Source: Paragordius varius
Taxonomy: Eukaryota > Nematomorpha
DNA length: 64,000 bases
Direction: 5' to 3'
NCBI GenBank assembly: GCA_964247055.1
Contig: OZ176051.1
Span: forward strand, 8,308,001-8,372,000
In this document: positions 13,101-26,175 of the stretch, piece by piece
How the letters are laid out: each line of letters starts with the position of its first letter
Position numbering within the stretch: position 1 is the stretch's first letter
Notes under the pieces: model-generated
Databases searched by the model: none
What the model saw: only the letters and a program-made list of their open reading frames with translations
What the model was told of the DNA's origin: nothing
Program-made: the position numbers and the translations under genes

Positions 13101-16100
13101 TTTGGTGACTTACTTTTTGTTGGCCGCTAAAATAATTTATCTATTTGATTCTATACATAAATGTTATAAACAACTTTCTAAAATTTTATTATGTCATGTA
13201 TTATATCTTAAGTTTAGTTTAATTAGGTTTATATGTGGAATCGATTTTTTATCAATCAATTAGTAAACTTATTGAATTAGAGCATTTTTAAAATATTGCT
13301 ATATAATACTATTTTCCTCGTGCGGTTTATTTTATCATTACTTCAAAGAACTAATTCTGGTTGATTGATATGCTTACATAAAACAACTTTATTGAATTTA
13401 GTTATTTACAAATATCATCCCATTTAAATCATCGCCGTTGAAAGTTAATATTAGTAGTAGGTTGGCAAAAACATATATACCATTTACACGTCAAATTCAC
13501 CCTAAAATAAATGGTGTGTTTTTAAAGATGAAAAATTATCTATATTTTTTTTAAAAAAAAAGAAATTTTGTTTAAAAATTAAAATAATACTTAAAAATTA
13601 AATAAACTAAGCCATAAAGATATATTTCATATTAATAATGATGAGTTATATTAGCTCGAAAACACATAATTTATTTTGAAGGTGGATTTGAATTTTTCAA
13701 GGGTGAATTTAAATAATTCAAGGGTAAATTTGAATTATAGGTCATATTTCTAGGGATCAAAAGAAAAAAGCATAATTTTAACCAAACCAACAGATAATAA
13801 ATTATATACTCACATAAATAAATGTCATAAAATCTTTTTCATTAACTTACTACTGTGCATATTCATCATATTCCTCAATAAAAATAAATTTTCTTTTTCT
13901 CAAAAGAAAGAAAGGAGAACATAAATATTATTTCTTCATGAAAGTTTCCTGGAACTTTTTTCTCATATATATATATATATATATATATATTCTCTTTAAC
14001 TTTCACCTATTTGTGATGATACCTTTTATTTTCAAAACAACATTCTTAAGAATGATATAATTAATAGAACTATAGTTGATGTATTTAGTTAAAACCTTTT
14101 CAAGCAGTTTGTTGACATTAAATATATATGTATTTAAATGGAAGTTATAAATAAAAATACTCACTTTCTTAACTAAGTACTTGCTTATTTTTCCAAATTA
14201 CAAGTGAAATTATGAAGATTTTTTCATGCATTTTTTTTCATAAAATGGGAGATTTTTATATTTTTTTGTTTAATTTAGTAAGGAAATAAATTAATTAGGT
14301 TGTTTGGATTTTCCTTGCAAAAAATCAAAAAAAATTAATCTTACATTGTCTTTGAAGTTTATCTTTTTTTTCTATTGTTTTTGAGCGATTTGAAAAAATA
14401 TCATTGTTTTTTGTAAAAATTCATTGTTTCAAATATAGTTTTATTAATTTTGAAATCCCCATTTATATTACCAGCTACGAAACTAAAATAACGGATTAAT
14501 TATGATGGCAAATTTTTCAAACAATGAATAAAAATTAATATGGATTTTACTTTTAATTTTTCTAAAAATAAATCTTTACGAAAAATATGTAACTCTGCAT
14601 TATAATCGATAAAATACACGGGTAATAATGATACATTGCTTAAAATATAGATTTAAACTCAAAAATGTTTATTCTATCAATTTGCATAATTAATCAATTT
14701 CAAACCAATTTTTGTCATTTTTATACAATTATAATGCATATGCTATTGTTATTGTCAGTTTTTATATACTATACGGTAAAAATTGAAACTATACGGACAA
14801 AATGAAAATTTAAGACAAATTTTTTTTCACAACCATATCTATATATATCCTATAAAAATCAATCAATTATTGTAAACATAATGGATTTTGTTAACAATAT
14901 ACATCACTATTTTATACTTTGCAGTTTAAAACAATGAGTTATATTTAAAATAATATTAAAAGGTATGGTTGTATTTTAGAAAAAGGACTTGTCTAAATTT
15001 TCAATTTTTACTGTACAAGTATTCGGAAGGGTGATTTTTTAACCAAATCGATTAGAAAATCAACCCTAGTTACCAGATTATAAATTTAGATACAGATATA
15101 TATTTTAAATATTCTGTTAGTTAGTTAAGGCCATACTTTATCAAATTTTAGTTTAGCGTTTAATATTTAATATTTGCTATTTAATTTAAACTCTCCATTA
15201 TCTTTTGGGCTAGTTTCATATCCTAAACTATTTTTTATTAAATATCTTACATAGTATTTAGGTATTGAGCCGATGCTTTCTTTAGCCTTTTAGACACATC
15301 ATACAATTTTTTTCGAATAATATAAAATGGTGAAAAAATCTTCATCTCAAACTTTCTTGCCGCCCTTTTTTTCTATAAATTTAATAAATGGCTAATGCAA
15401 CAGGCAAATAACTGTATAATATGGTTTGAAATGTAAATAAATAACTTTAAAAAGCTTTCAGGCTATATTTTACCCGCAAAAATTGATATATTTTAATTTT
15501 ATATCAGCTGTTTGTTTTCGTGTTTTAGAGTGTCCCAATTTTAAAGCAAAAACTGTAAAAAATAAAAGCTTTTTTTATCAAGTACATGAGAACATGTTTT
15601 ATAATTAAATTTTACTGAAATAGTTTTCAGAACTTTATATAAAAAAGCTCTGGGATATGAAACTACCCCATATGTAAATAGGACAACAAAGTGAAAAGCT
15701 AATGACATATCACGAATCAATATTAATTTTTGCATGACCGTTTATTAAATTAAATTTGTCCATTTATTGTGCCATATATTTTTAGGGCCCAATGAGTTTT
15801 TTTTATTAGTGGTATAGATTTTCTCTTTTAAATATATAAATTATAAAAAAATATATAGCAATATTTAAAAAATTTTCACCTACTTTTATGAAATAAATAT
15901 TTTAAAATTAATGTAGGAAAGAATGGTCGCCAAAGACCCACCAAACCATTACCTAGAAAAATTAATTATTTTAATGGATCCCAAATACATCAAATCTAAT
16001 AAAGTACATATTAATTTTTTTACATAAATTTGATAATTTTTCCTAATCTAATGTTTTTGTGGATATTATTTTATAGAAAAAGAAACATAATAATTCTGGC

Positions 16101-19100
16101 ATCGTTTCAACTCAGATCTTGCGGGATTTGGAAATTTCCCTGAGAACCAATAATATTGAGTAATAAATTGGTCATAATATAATTCATGATTAGTTTAAAA
16201 TTATATTTTATTCATTATTCTTATATTCAACCGTTTTAGATGGGTCCAAGAATTTTTAGCCGTACAAAACAATGGTTTAAATATCTTGATTCAATATCTG
16301 GGCCTAGCTAATTTTGAACTTCAACGGTAAAAAATGTGTTTTTCTCCTCAATTTTTTGGCATATATAAATTTAAACCCAATTATATTTATTTAATATTGT
16401 TTTCCCACAGAATGATATCTTTGCATCAATCCCAATCCAACGATTTTGGACAAGGCTACCCCTTTAATAGTAAGTTAAACGATATTGTTTTGATTTTATG
16501 GGGTTACAGTTAAATAAATATTAATTTTAGATGATTTTCGAAAAAATCGGGTTTCTCATGTATAATATAGTTGGTTTTTTAAAATTCTTATTATATGGTT
16601 ACAAAATACCATAATTTTATTTTGTGTAGCCTTAAATTTTTATCTGAAAAAGTTAAAATAATCATAAATAAGATTTAAAACATCACGTTAATTTTTCAAT
16701 TAACATTATTTAAAATTGTTTTTTTATAATACCGTCATAAAAATATGTAATATGATGCAGCAGACGAAACGTTAAAATTAAAAAACAACCATATTTTATA
16801 AAAAAAGACAACCATTTAATTAGAATCATTATCTAAAAATATATAAATTAAATGGAATAAATCAAGGATTTAAAAAGTATGGCTGCTGCTGCCTTTGTTA
16901 AATTACAGTAAACTGAAAATATACGGACAAAAAAATATAAAGACAAATTTTTTTAAACTAAAAAACAACCATACTTTATAAATTTTGATTTTTTTTTCAA
17001 TATAACTTATTGTTTAAAATGGCAAAGTATGGAATAAAAATGTATATTGGTGACATAATCAATTCTTATTAATTGTTACTAATTAGCTTATATAACGAAA
17101 TTAAGGTTTTAAAAACCATGGTTATCTTTTATATAATATATGTCTTTATATTTTAACGTTTTGTCCGTATAATTTCAATTTTTACTGTAAATAATTGTCT
17201 GTTTGTGTTTTCACACTCACGTTGTGTCCTTAAAAATATTGTTGCTATTATATAGACTCAACGGCATTTTATCCCACTTGTAATGGTGGAAATTTTTCTA
17301 GCAACATTGGAAATTTGAGCGGATCTAAACGAAGTTTACGCAGAAAATCTCAATCGCAGGTGGCTATATATTTTGACTTTGCTGTATATTATATTTCTAA
17401 AAATTAATTGTATCCATTTTTACGTTTGACGATGAGTAGAAGTAATCAATTCTTGGTTCGAATAAATTGGATTATCATATAAAAATATTGAATAATAGTT
17501 ATATTTTATATTATATTAAAATTTTTTATACGTTTTTTTTATATTTTTCATTTATTTTTTAACCAATTATAGTATAACGGAGGAGATAATATTTCAACAT
17601 CCTACAATGATTACAATGACAATTTATCCGGGAATAATCAAGAAAATGCGACATATCAACATATTGTGAACCCTTCACCCACTGATACCCTGAGCTCTGA
17701 TCAATCATTGTCGCAAAATGGTACATTTTTTTTATTTTTATGAGGACTTCCAAAAAAAATTAATTTTTTTTATTTAAAAACTTTATATTATTCAAAGAAT
17801 TTGTTGACTACTTTATAACAAAAAAATAGGAATATTTTATTTTGATGTGGACCTAATGGTAATGTCAATTAGATATTTTATTTTGGATATAGCCAAAATA
17901 TATTATTTAGTTCCCAAAACTAAATATTTTTTAGATTTAGATTTTTATAATTTATATATATCCATGCATATAGATATATCGAATAAACGTCGGCATAGAC
18001 ACCACTCTCATAACGGGTAAATTCTATGTAATAAACCAAATTTTTAAAAAAATTTAAGCCTATATGTGTTTTACTCAACGGAAATAATTTTTTTAATATA
18101 AAACTTTTAATAAATATACAATTTATCATGTTAAAATCGCCCAACTTAAAGCTTTCTCAGTGTGTGTTATTTAAAAAATATTTTAAATGATTTTTCCCAG
18201 AAAAATCGGATAAAATTAGTACTTTTGCTAAAATCAAATTTTGGCATTCAATAAAAAATGTAAAATATTAATGGAAAAAGCAAAAAAAATTTTGTCATTC
18301 AACTCTTTTATTACTCTTTAAACATTAAACTTTTTTTTAATTATGATAGTCGTGTTGTTAATGGAAACAGTAATGTTAGCTCCAAAAATTCTCATCAATC
18401 TTTTTCACCTGGCGGTTATCAACATCCTACGAACCATCATCATAAACACTCAAACGGGACAAATCATCAATTTTCTGGCCTGCTTAAAAATAGCGGATTT
18501 GTTTCAAACATTTTACATCAATTCCCTTACATTTCTAATGCTGGCAACAATTCATCAGTTAATAACGGTTTCTGGCAATCTTTGTTGGGTGGTGGAAACG
18601 TTAATGGGGAAAATACACCCCTAGTATCTTTTGGTCAGGGAGGAGTTAATATCAACAACAATTCCTTATTCGTTTTGAGTGATGATGTATCCCAAGATAT
18701 TCACATTTGTATCATGTGTTTACGCGCCCTAATGAATAATAAGGTTGCTTATATAGATAAACTTTTTAAGCTTCTCTTTAACATTGCTGATAAATTTAAT
18801 TTTTATTATTTATTTAATTGAGGCAACGTATTTAGTACTTTTTCTTTTTTGTAAATAACGGATTATATATTCGTCAAATATTTATCTGATAAGTAATTTT
18901 TTAAGGGTACTGTTTCGCAGTTTCGTGGTTAAAATATTAATTGGTAACAATGCGATATTATTAAAAGTGTTTATAAATATTTTATAAGTTTAAATAGTTA
19001 AATTTAGTAGATAATTTTTTAGGTTGATTTTGCATAAATTTTAAACTATTTATAAAAATTTGACTATAATGCTATAATTTTAAAAGATATTTTTTGATTT

Positions 19101-22100
19101 TCAAAATTCATAATAATTATTACACTTTAATTTAGCCATATAATTGCTATATTTTTTAATTTAATTTTTCAAATATGTTTTGCCTTTAATACCGTAATCT
19201 TTAATAATGTTACCTCCAATATTCTTAGTACGGTTTCAATCAAGTTATAGCTCACAAAGAAGCCATCAATTATATTGCGCTCAGTTTGATGCACAAAAAT
19301 TATAGGTTTGTCAATATATTCCAAAGTTTTATATATAACGTTTTTTCATAATTTATTATTCAAGAATTTTACCTTACACACTATTTTATACAATAGAACT
19401 AAGGCCCAAGTTTTGGAACTTTTAGCTGCCGTATGTTTAGTCAAAGGCGGTCACGATATTATACTCCTAGCCTTTGATTATGTGAAACAGGTTCGTGATT
19501 TTAATTTTTAAAATTTTGATTAACTTTTTTTGTCTTTGTTTATTGTCATTTTCACTTCTCATCTGAATTCTTTCAAACTTTAAGTTGATTGGTCTGATGA
19601 CATTTAGTTTATTTATTAATAGCTTAAATCTTTTGTATGTATTTATCAAATTTGACATATCTAAATTCGTGCTATATAGATATTAATTCAAAATAATTTT
19701 ATCAAAAACATATTTTTAGAATAATGATTTTTTATCACCCTTATGTATTACCTATAATTAATCTATAATCATAAATACCTATAATGGTAAATAATACCTA
19801 ACAATTATTATGGAAAATTTGCGTCAGAAACAGGAATTAATTATTTAATTATTTTTTGTTGAATTCAAAAAACTGTTGATCTTATTTAATTAACATATTA
19901 CATAATATAAATCAATCAATTATATTATCGAACCTAGACTTAAAGGGTTAAATATCAAATTCATAGATAGGGTTATAAGACCCCTTTTTTGTTAAATTCT
20001 TTATAAGGCTGACTGACTGTTTTGTAACTATTCAGACTACAAATTGTACGACAAATATTTTTTAAAATTTTGATATTTTTGCATAAACTATTCAATATTT
20101 GTATAAAATAAATAATTATCTTATTAATTAATTTATATCTATTTTTTAATTTTACAAACCCAGTTAGGTCAAAAAATTTAGGTTTTAAATAGTATGGTTA
20201 CTCGTTTTAAAAAATATTTGTGTCCCTTAGTTTTAAAATTTTGTTTTTACAATTTTATCATAAATATATAATTTTAGGTAACACATGAACCCGAAAGATT
20301 TTACACTCTTATGCAATACTTTAAACTTCAACAAAATCAATCTTCGCGCAATCCGATTGGTGGAATGAGTAGTGCAGAGCACGTGACCTCCTCTTCCGAT
20401 TTCAATTTCACCCACAATGATAGTTTCAACAGTACAACAGATTTATCTTCCACGGAATTCAATGTAGATTTTATGGTTGCTGCCATGCAATTCATTAATA
20501 TCGTTGTTCATTCGGTGGAAAATATGAATTATCGCGTAGCCTTGCAATACGATTTTACCAAGATTGGGTTAGATCAATACCTTGAAGTACATATATATAT
20601 ATATATATAACGATTAAAACATTTATGAAAAGTTTTTTGTTGTAATTAGAGATTTTTAACTCTGTTTTTGTTTTTAATTGTAATCTGTGTTTGAACTAAA
20701 ACCTTTGTTCCTAGGAATGCATTCTACATTTAAATCAATTTTTAATTCTTTCTAGATTTTATACGTTAGATCTTTGTTTTTGGTAATTTTTTTTTCATTT
20801 ATTGATGTAATCCTGCATTTATAATAAAGTATACCATTTACAATTCAAATTCACCTTTAAACAATTCAAATTCATTCTAAAAATAAATTAAGTGTTTTCG
20901 GGCTAATATAACTCATCATTAATATGAAATAAATTTTTGCTACATACTTTATTATTTTATCAGCATTATATTAATTTTAAACAAAATTTTATATTTTAAA
21001 AATATTAAAAATAAAGTTAAATTTTAATCAGAAAAAAACACATTATTTATTTTAGGGTGAATTTTAACTATAAATGGTACATATTAATTTTTAAGTCAGT
21101 TATCCTAGTACAATTAAGCAAGTGTATCTTAATCTGTTTTAATTTCAAACAACCAATAATATCAGAAACTAAAATACACGGAATGTGAACCACTTCAAGT
21201 CCAAATATCGGCCTACCTCGATAACATTTGTGATGTGACACTGCTTATGCAAGAGGCCGAATACAAAAATGTTGCGCTTGAAAGATGTTCCGAACTCCAA
21301 GAACAACTTGATAATGTAAATTTTTTTTATTCAAATATTTCTCTAGAACCATACGAAACTGATTTTAAAGCAAAGATGCCTTTTCATATAATAACCTTTA
21401 ATTTGGTTTTATATTATTAAAAATATTTAGTAAATAAAATTTTGAACAAAAAAGTTAGTATACGTTAAAATGTTCATTAGTTATCGTGGCTATTTATGTA
21501 ATTTTAACAATAAAATTGGGTACTTAAAAATAAATTGCTGAACCCATACCAAAATTAATTTATTGCATGAAATATCTGGATTTAATATCGGTTACTTTTA
21601 AAAAAATTAATAAAAATACGCTGATATTTTAGCTGAATGAAAAACTAGTCGAAACCGAAAATCAAGCTATGGCACGCATTGGTAAAAAAATATTAATTTT
21701 TATGATTTTTCAAAATTTCAAAATGTTTTATAATTAAATATATTTATATTTTGTGATTTATATAGTTGAAATGCAAACTTACGTTGAGGGAGTCATGCGT
21801 GAAAAAGAAGAAATTAAAGTAGAATACTTAATTTTTTTATAGCCCTCCCCCCCTAACCTTTATATTTAGCTTTTTTTCAATGAAAATTCTATGGAGAGGA
21901 GAAATAATTTATATACTGATAATCATAAACTTATTAGTTTTTATATGATCCTCCTTTTTAAGATTCAAATTTTTAGTTGCGGGTTTTAAGCTATTTTCAG
22001 ACAAAATAAAATAAACTTTTTTAGCGACTTCCATGAGATATTGAATTAACTTTATAATAACGGTTTTTAATTTTTTATGTGGATAATGGCTATAAATCAA

Positions 22101-25100
22101 TTGACGTGGTTAACTTACTATGTAATAAGTTAAAAAAAATTTTAAATCTATTTTCGCCCTACAGAAATTATATGAGAAAGCCGATTTCGAAGCATGTACT
22201 TTGAAGAAAACATTCAACGATAAAGAAACCGATTTTGCTCAGCGCAAGAAAGAATTGGACAGAATAATGAATGTAAAGTTGTTTTTTATCTGATTATATG
22301 ATAAATTTATTACCAAAAAAGAAGTTTTTCATACTACCTACCTTTGTGGTTATATTATCATTTTTTTCCAAATTTAATATAAGAATCAAATATTATACGA
22401 TAACATTTAATATAATCAAACCCAATTTAATGTTACATCGGTTTATATCAGGGGTGGGTCGCCTTTTCCTTTTTAACAATCTTTCCTGATTTCGGCAGTG
22501 AACCAGCTAATATTGTTAAAATAATCAATGAGTATTACAGTTTTACCAATATAAAATCCAATAAAATATTTGTTTAAGGCCATATATTTTTCGAATGCGC
22601 CCCGTCAGATTTTTCGATTGATGCGGCCCATTAAGTCATTTGTGTTGGACACCCCCCTGGTTTAAATGCTCAACTTTATTATAAAAACCAATTGTACATA
22701 AGATAGATATTTTACAAAATTAGAAGAGAATCATAATCTGGTATATTGTTAAATCGATCCGGCTGCTTATAATTTAACACATACCAGGCAAATTTACCAA
22801 TAAAATATAGGGTATACATACATTTTTATCAATTTTTAATCATCTATAAAATGTATTGGGATTTCCTAATGGTTATTTTTATAAGTTCTCACGGTCAAGT
22901 TTAAGAGTGCACATTCATAACTGATCATACCTAACTCCTTATGTTGTTTTCTAATCATAATAGGAGTATATGTACCTTAAAGAACAATTTACCACGGTAA
23001 ACAATGATAACAGGCTACAAATAGGTCTAGGAACTTTTATAAATACTTCACCTAAACACAACAGCAATAGTTTACAAATGAATAATAATGAAGGAAATAT
23101 TGGGAATCAGCTGACCTCGCCCACCAAGAAAAATCCGCCCCCTCCACCGCCTTTACCGCCCCTGGCGCTTTCGGCTTTTACGGGAAGCGCTTCTGATGGC
23201 CTAAAGGGAAACGCCACTTCACATAGCTCTAAAACGGTTTTTTGTTTGTTTGTTTAGGATTTATTGAAAAATCTATAATTAATCCATACGGATCATAGTT
23301 TTTTACAAATATATGATTATTAGTACCAAATTGTTTTCATGTTTTTATATATATTGGGTTTGTGTATAAAATAAGTTAAGATCAATAATTGTTGTTTATT
23401 GCAAATGTGTACGTTTTATGGAATGTTTTTTTTAATTTTTTAGGATCCTCTTGTACTAGATTTCGGTGTTTTAAAATTTGTGTGCTTTGTGGAATGTTTT
23501 TTTTAAATGTTTAAATCCTCTTATACTGGATTTCGGTGTTTTAATATTTAGGTTAATTAAACTTTTTTGAGTATAATTTAATTCTTACTTATTTAACATC
23601 TTAAGATACTTTTATTGATTTCGTATAATAAATTTTTTACACCTCAAATTTTCCTTATTCACCCTTGAACGATTCAATTCCTTCCTAAACATTTTATTAT
23701 TTTTTGTTAAATTTTTTATTTAAAATATATAAAAATATAGGTTATTTATGATATTTACAATTTGTTCAATTTGAATTTTAAGGGTGAATATGAAGTGTAA
23801 ATGGTATATTATCCATATTAAACATTTTACACTTTATTTGTGATATAAAGAGCAAACCCTTAAACAAATTAATATAAACATACATTACCTATTGTAACAA
23901 TAAAAGCCTGTACATTTTATTAAAGGATTGAAAACCATTGATTTACCTGACACTTGAAAACTTTTGAGTTTTTGTGTTCTAAGTTTACCACTAGGTATAT
24001 TATTCCATATCGTCTACTTTCTTGATAATGTTGAGGTTCATTTAATGTTTTTATGTCATATTTGATATTGTCGTTCTAGGACAGGAAGTGTTTCAATTGT
24101 CTTTTACTGTTGTTTCCAGAAAGTTGAGTGGATATGATAAATCAATCAATATAACTATATATAGTTATAAAAATTTACATTCCATAATTAGTCAATATTT
24201 ACCTTTCTTATGTGATTTAGTCTTGTTCCGCTCCGAAAGGAACGACGGCCACAAACGTAAATAGCAGTTCAGATCTCGTGCGTAGAATCCATCATCCCCC
24301 CATGGTTCCACATTTGCCGCCCATTGGAAAACCGTATCTTCCCTTGCCCGGTGCCGAAGACACGAATGAAAGTATTTCCTTAAATTTCAGTTTATTACAT
24401 ATTTTTTTTAAATTTACTTTTTTTATTTTAAGGATTTTAATAGAGTTGGCTATTTTGACAAATACATGCTTTTTGTATTTTTGGGTATTATTGATTAAAG
24501 CTTTTTTTTGGGGCATTTATTGGGAATTATCTTACTTTAAATGGTATCGAGGACTCGAATAAGAGTTTTTCTTTTCTAATTTTATTTGGATTTATTTTTA
24601 GGTATTTTGGATAAAGTTTAGCGAATTTTAGATATTTTGGAGAGCGGCTCCTTTGCCCTGCCCCTGGAGCGAGTTTTTGCGGATTCCATGTTAAAGTGCT
24701 TCCCCTTAAATGTTAAATTTTTATTATATATATATTCTGTAAACAGACAAAAATTTATCAAAACTAATGGGTTTAATCTTAAAATAGAAAATTATTTTTT
24801 ATGGATATGCCTAGTATGCCAGAAATGTAGAAAATTTTGACTGCTTATTCGCAACAACATTTTATCTTTTTTGTAATACTATTAGGGCGAAAAATGCGTA
24901 TATACCATTTAATTTAAATTCACCCTAAAAACAAATTATGTGTTTTCGGGCTAATATAATTAATCATTAATTTGAAATATATGTTTTGGCATAGTTTATT
25001 ATTTTTTCTGTATAATTTTAAACAAAATATCATTTTTTTAAAAAATATAAAAAATTTAATAATATTCAAAAACACATAATTTATTTTAGGGTGCATTTGA

Positions 25101-26130
25101 ATTGTTTGAGGTTGAATTTTTATTGTTCAAGGGTTAAATGTTCGAGGATTAATTTAAAGTGTAAATATTATTAGTATTTTTTGTTTTATTTTATATGACG
25201 AGGTATTAAAATTTAAACACCACACACATATGTATATAGATATGAATATCAAAAAACGTATTGAAACAAAGTATCGTTTACCGTTACTTAATTGGGCCCC
25301 GTTAAAACCCAAACAACTCAAAGGCACCATTTTCAATGAAATGGAAGATGAATCATTGCTAAACGTAAAGCCTATTTTTACAATCCTTTTATAGCTCGTT
25401 TATTATAATCATCTGTTAATACTTTTTTTAAAAAACCATTTATAAACTAATTACTTTATGCTTTTCAAAGTTAGTTATAATCTTTCAAAGTTAAGCACAT
25501 CTTGGTATAAACTCTCTTCGTTTTGGCCATAGTGAGCCAAAAATAATTTTAAAAAATAATTTCATTTTCATATTATTTTCCATCTGTGGAAAAAATAATG
25601 ATTAAATATGTTATTTAATAAAGAATTAATTTATGTTTGTTACACATAATCGGGTTCATTATCTTGGGTATATTTTCAGAAAAATTAACCAAAATTTATA
25701 CTAATTATTCCATAATATACTTTTATTTTTTCATTTTATAATTTTTTATATAATTTAGATTATAGATTTTGATGCGTTTGAAGAAATCTTTAAGCTCGGA
25801 CCACAGCGGCTTATATCAACGACGACAGGAACTACGAATTCTAACGCGACAGAAACGATAACCAATAATAATAACAGCACCTCTATACATCTAGTCAATA
25901 ATTTTATCAACAACAATAATTCCAATCCCAATATGAATAATGAATTGATAGAAAACTCAGCAAATAGTCCAGAAAATTCTTTTGCCAATGGTGGTAAAAC
26001 TGGGAATTCAAAAACAGCAGTCAAGGAATTACAGAGTGTACTTGAGCCTACACGAATCAGAAATCTTGGTTATATTTTTTTTGACTTTTTTCATATTATG
26101 CATATTATGTTTAATAGTTTTTATTCGTAA

Positions 26131-26175
<45 letters not shown>

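Larger units (their letters stand above)
10479..15916. other. Largest FMNL intron (5.4 kb)
   Basis: No exon could be placed here. It contains a family H relic (about 12130-12297), a family A element (13477-13741),a TA run (13965-13990), family B (14773-15014) and family C (15202-15672). The remainder is unassigned A/T-rich sequence. Confidence 0.6.
10198..21315 (+). other. FMNL: Formin GTPase-binding/FH3 regulatory region (exons 1-13)
   Basis: In order: the [10 protein letters not shown] / [13 protein letters not shown] start of the GTPase-binding region; the armadillo-type core ([53 protein letters not shown]); and the dimerisation segment [20 protein letters not shown]. Family knowledge says this part binds active Rho-type GTPases and the C-terminal DAD. 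Linker exons 17256-18743 are Asn/Ser/His-rich and far longer than in vertebrate FMNLs. A second extra segment (about 45 residues, Ser/Asn/Thr-rich) sits at 20320-20460 between YTLMQYFK and the conserved [11 protein letters not shown]. Confidence 0.9.
21633..24371 (+). other. FMNL: Formin coiled-coil and short FH1 segment
   Basis: Exons 21633-22272 are charged and helical ([20 protein letters not shown]...), as in the FMNL coiled coil. FH1, which delivers profilin-actin, is reduced: one clear stretch, [18 protein letters not shown] (about 23128-23180), and a weaker [20 protein letters not shown] (24286-24350). Vertebrate FMNLs carry several long proline runs. The short FH1 is seen directly; its effect on elongation speed is inference. 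Confidence 0.85.

Noticed and set aside
18343-18624. Hydrophobic 93-residue frame overlapping the formin exon 18350-18743
   Set aside because: It is an out-of-frame shadow; the formin frame is open over the whole exon and ends in [13 protein letters not shown].
24637-24840. Open frame with GC-richer start (GCGGCTCCTTTGCCCTGCCC), considered as an FH1 exon
   Set aside because: The flanking exons 24221-24371 and 25240-25364 join in phase without it, and inserting it breaks the frame.
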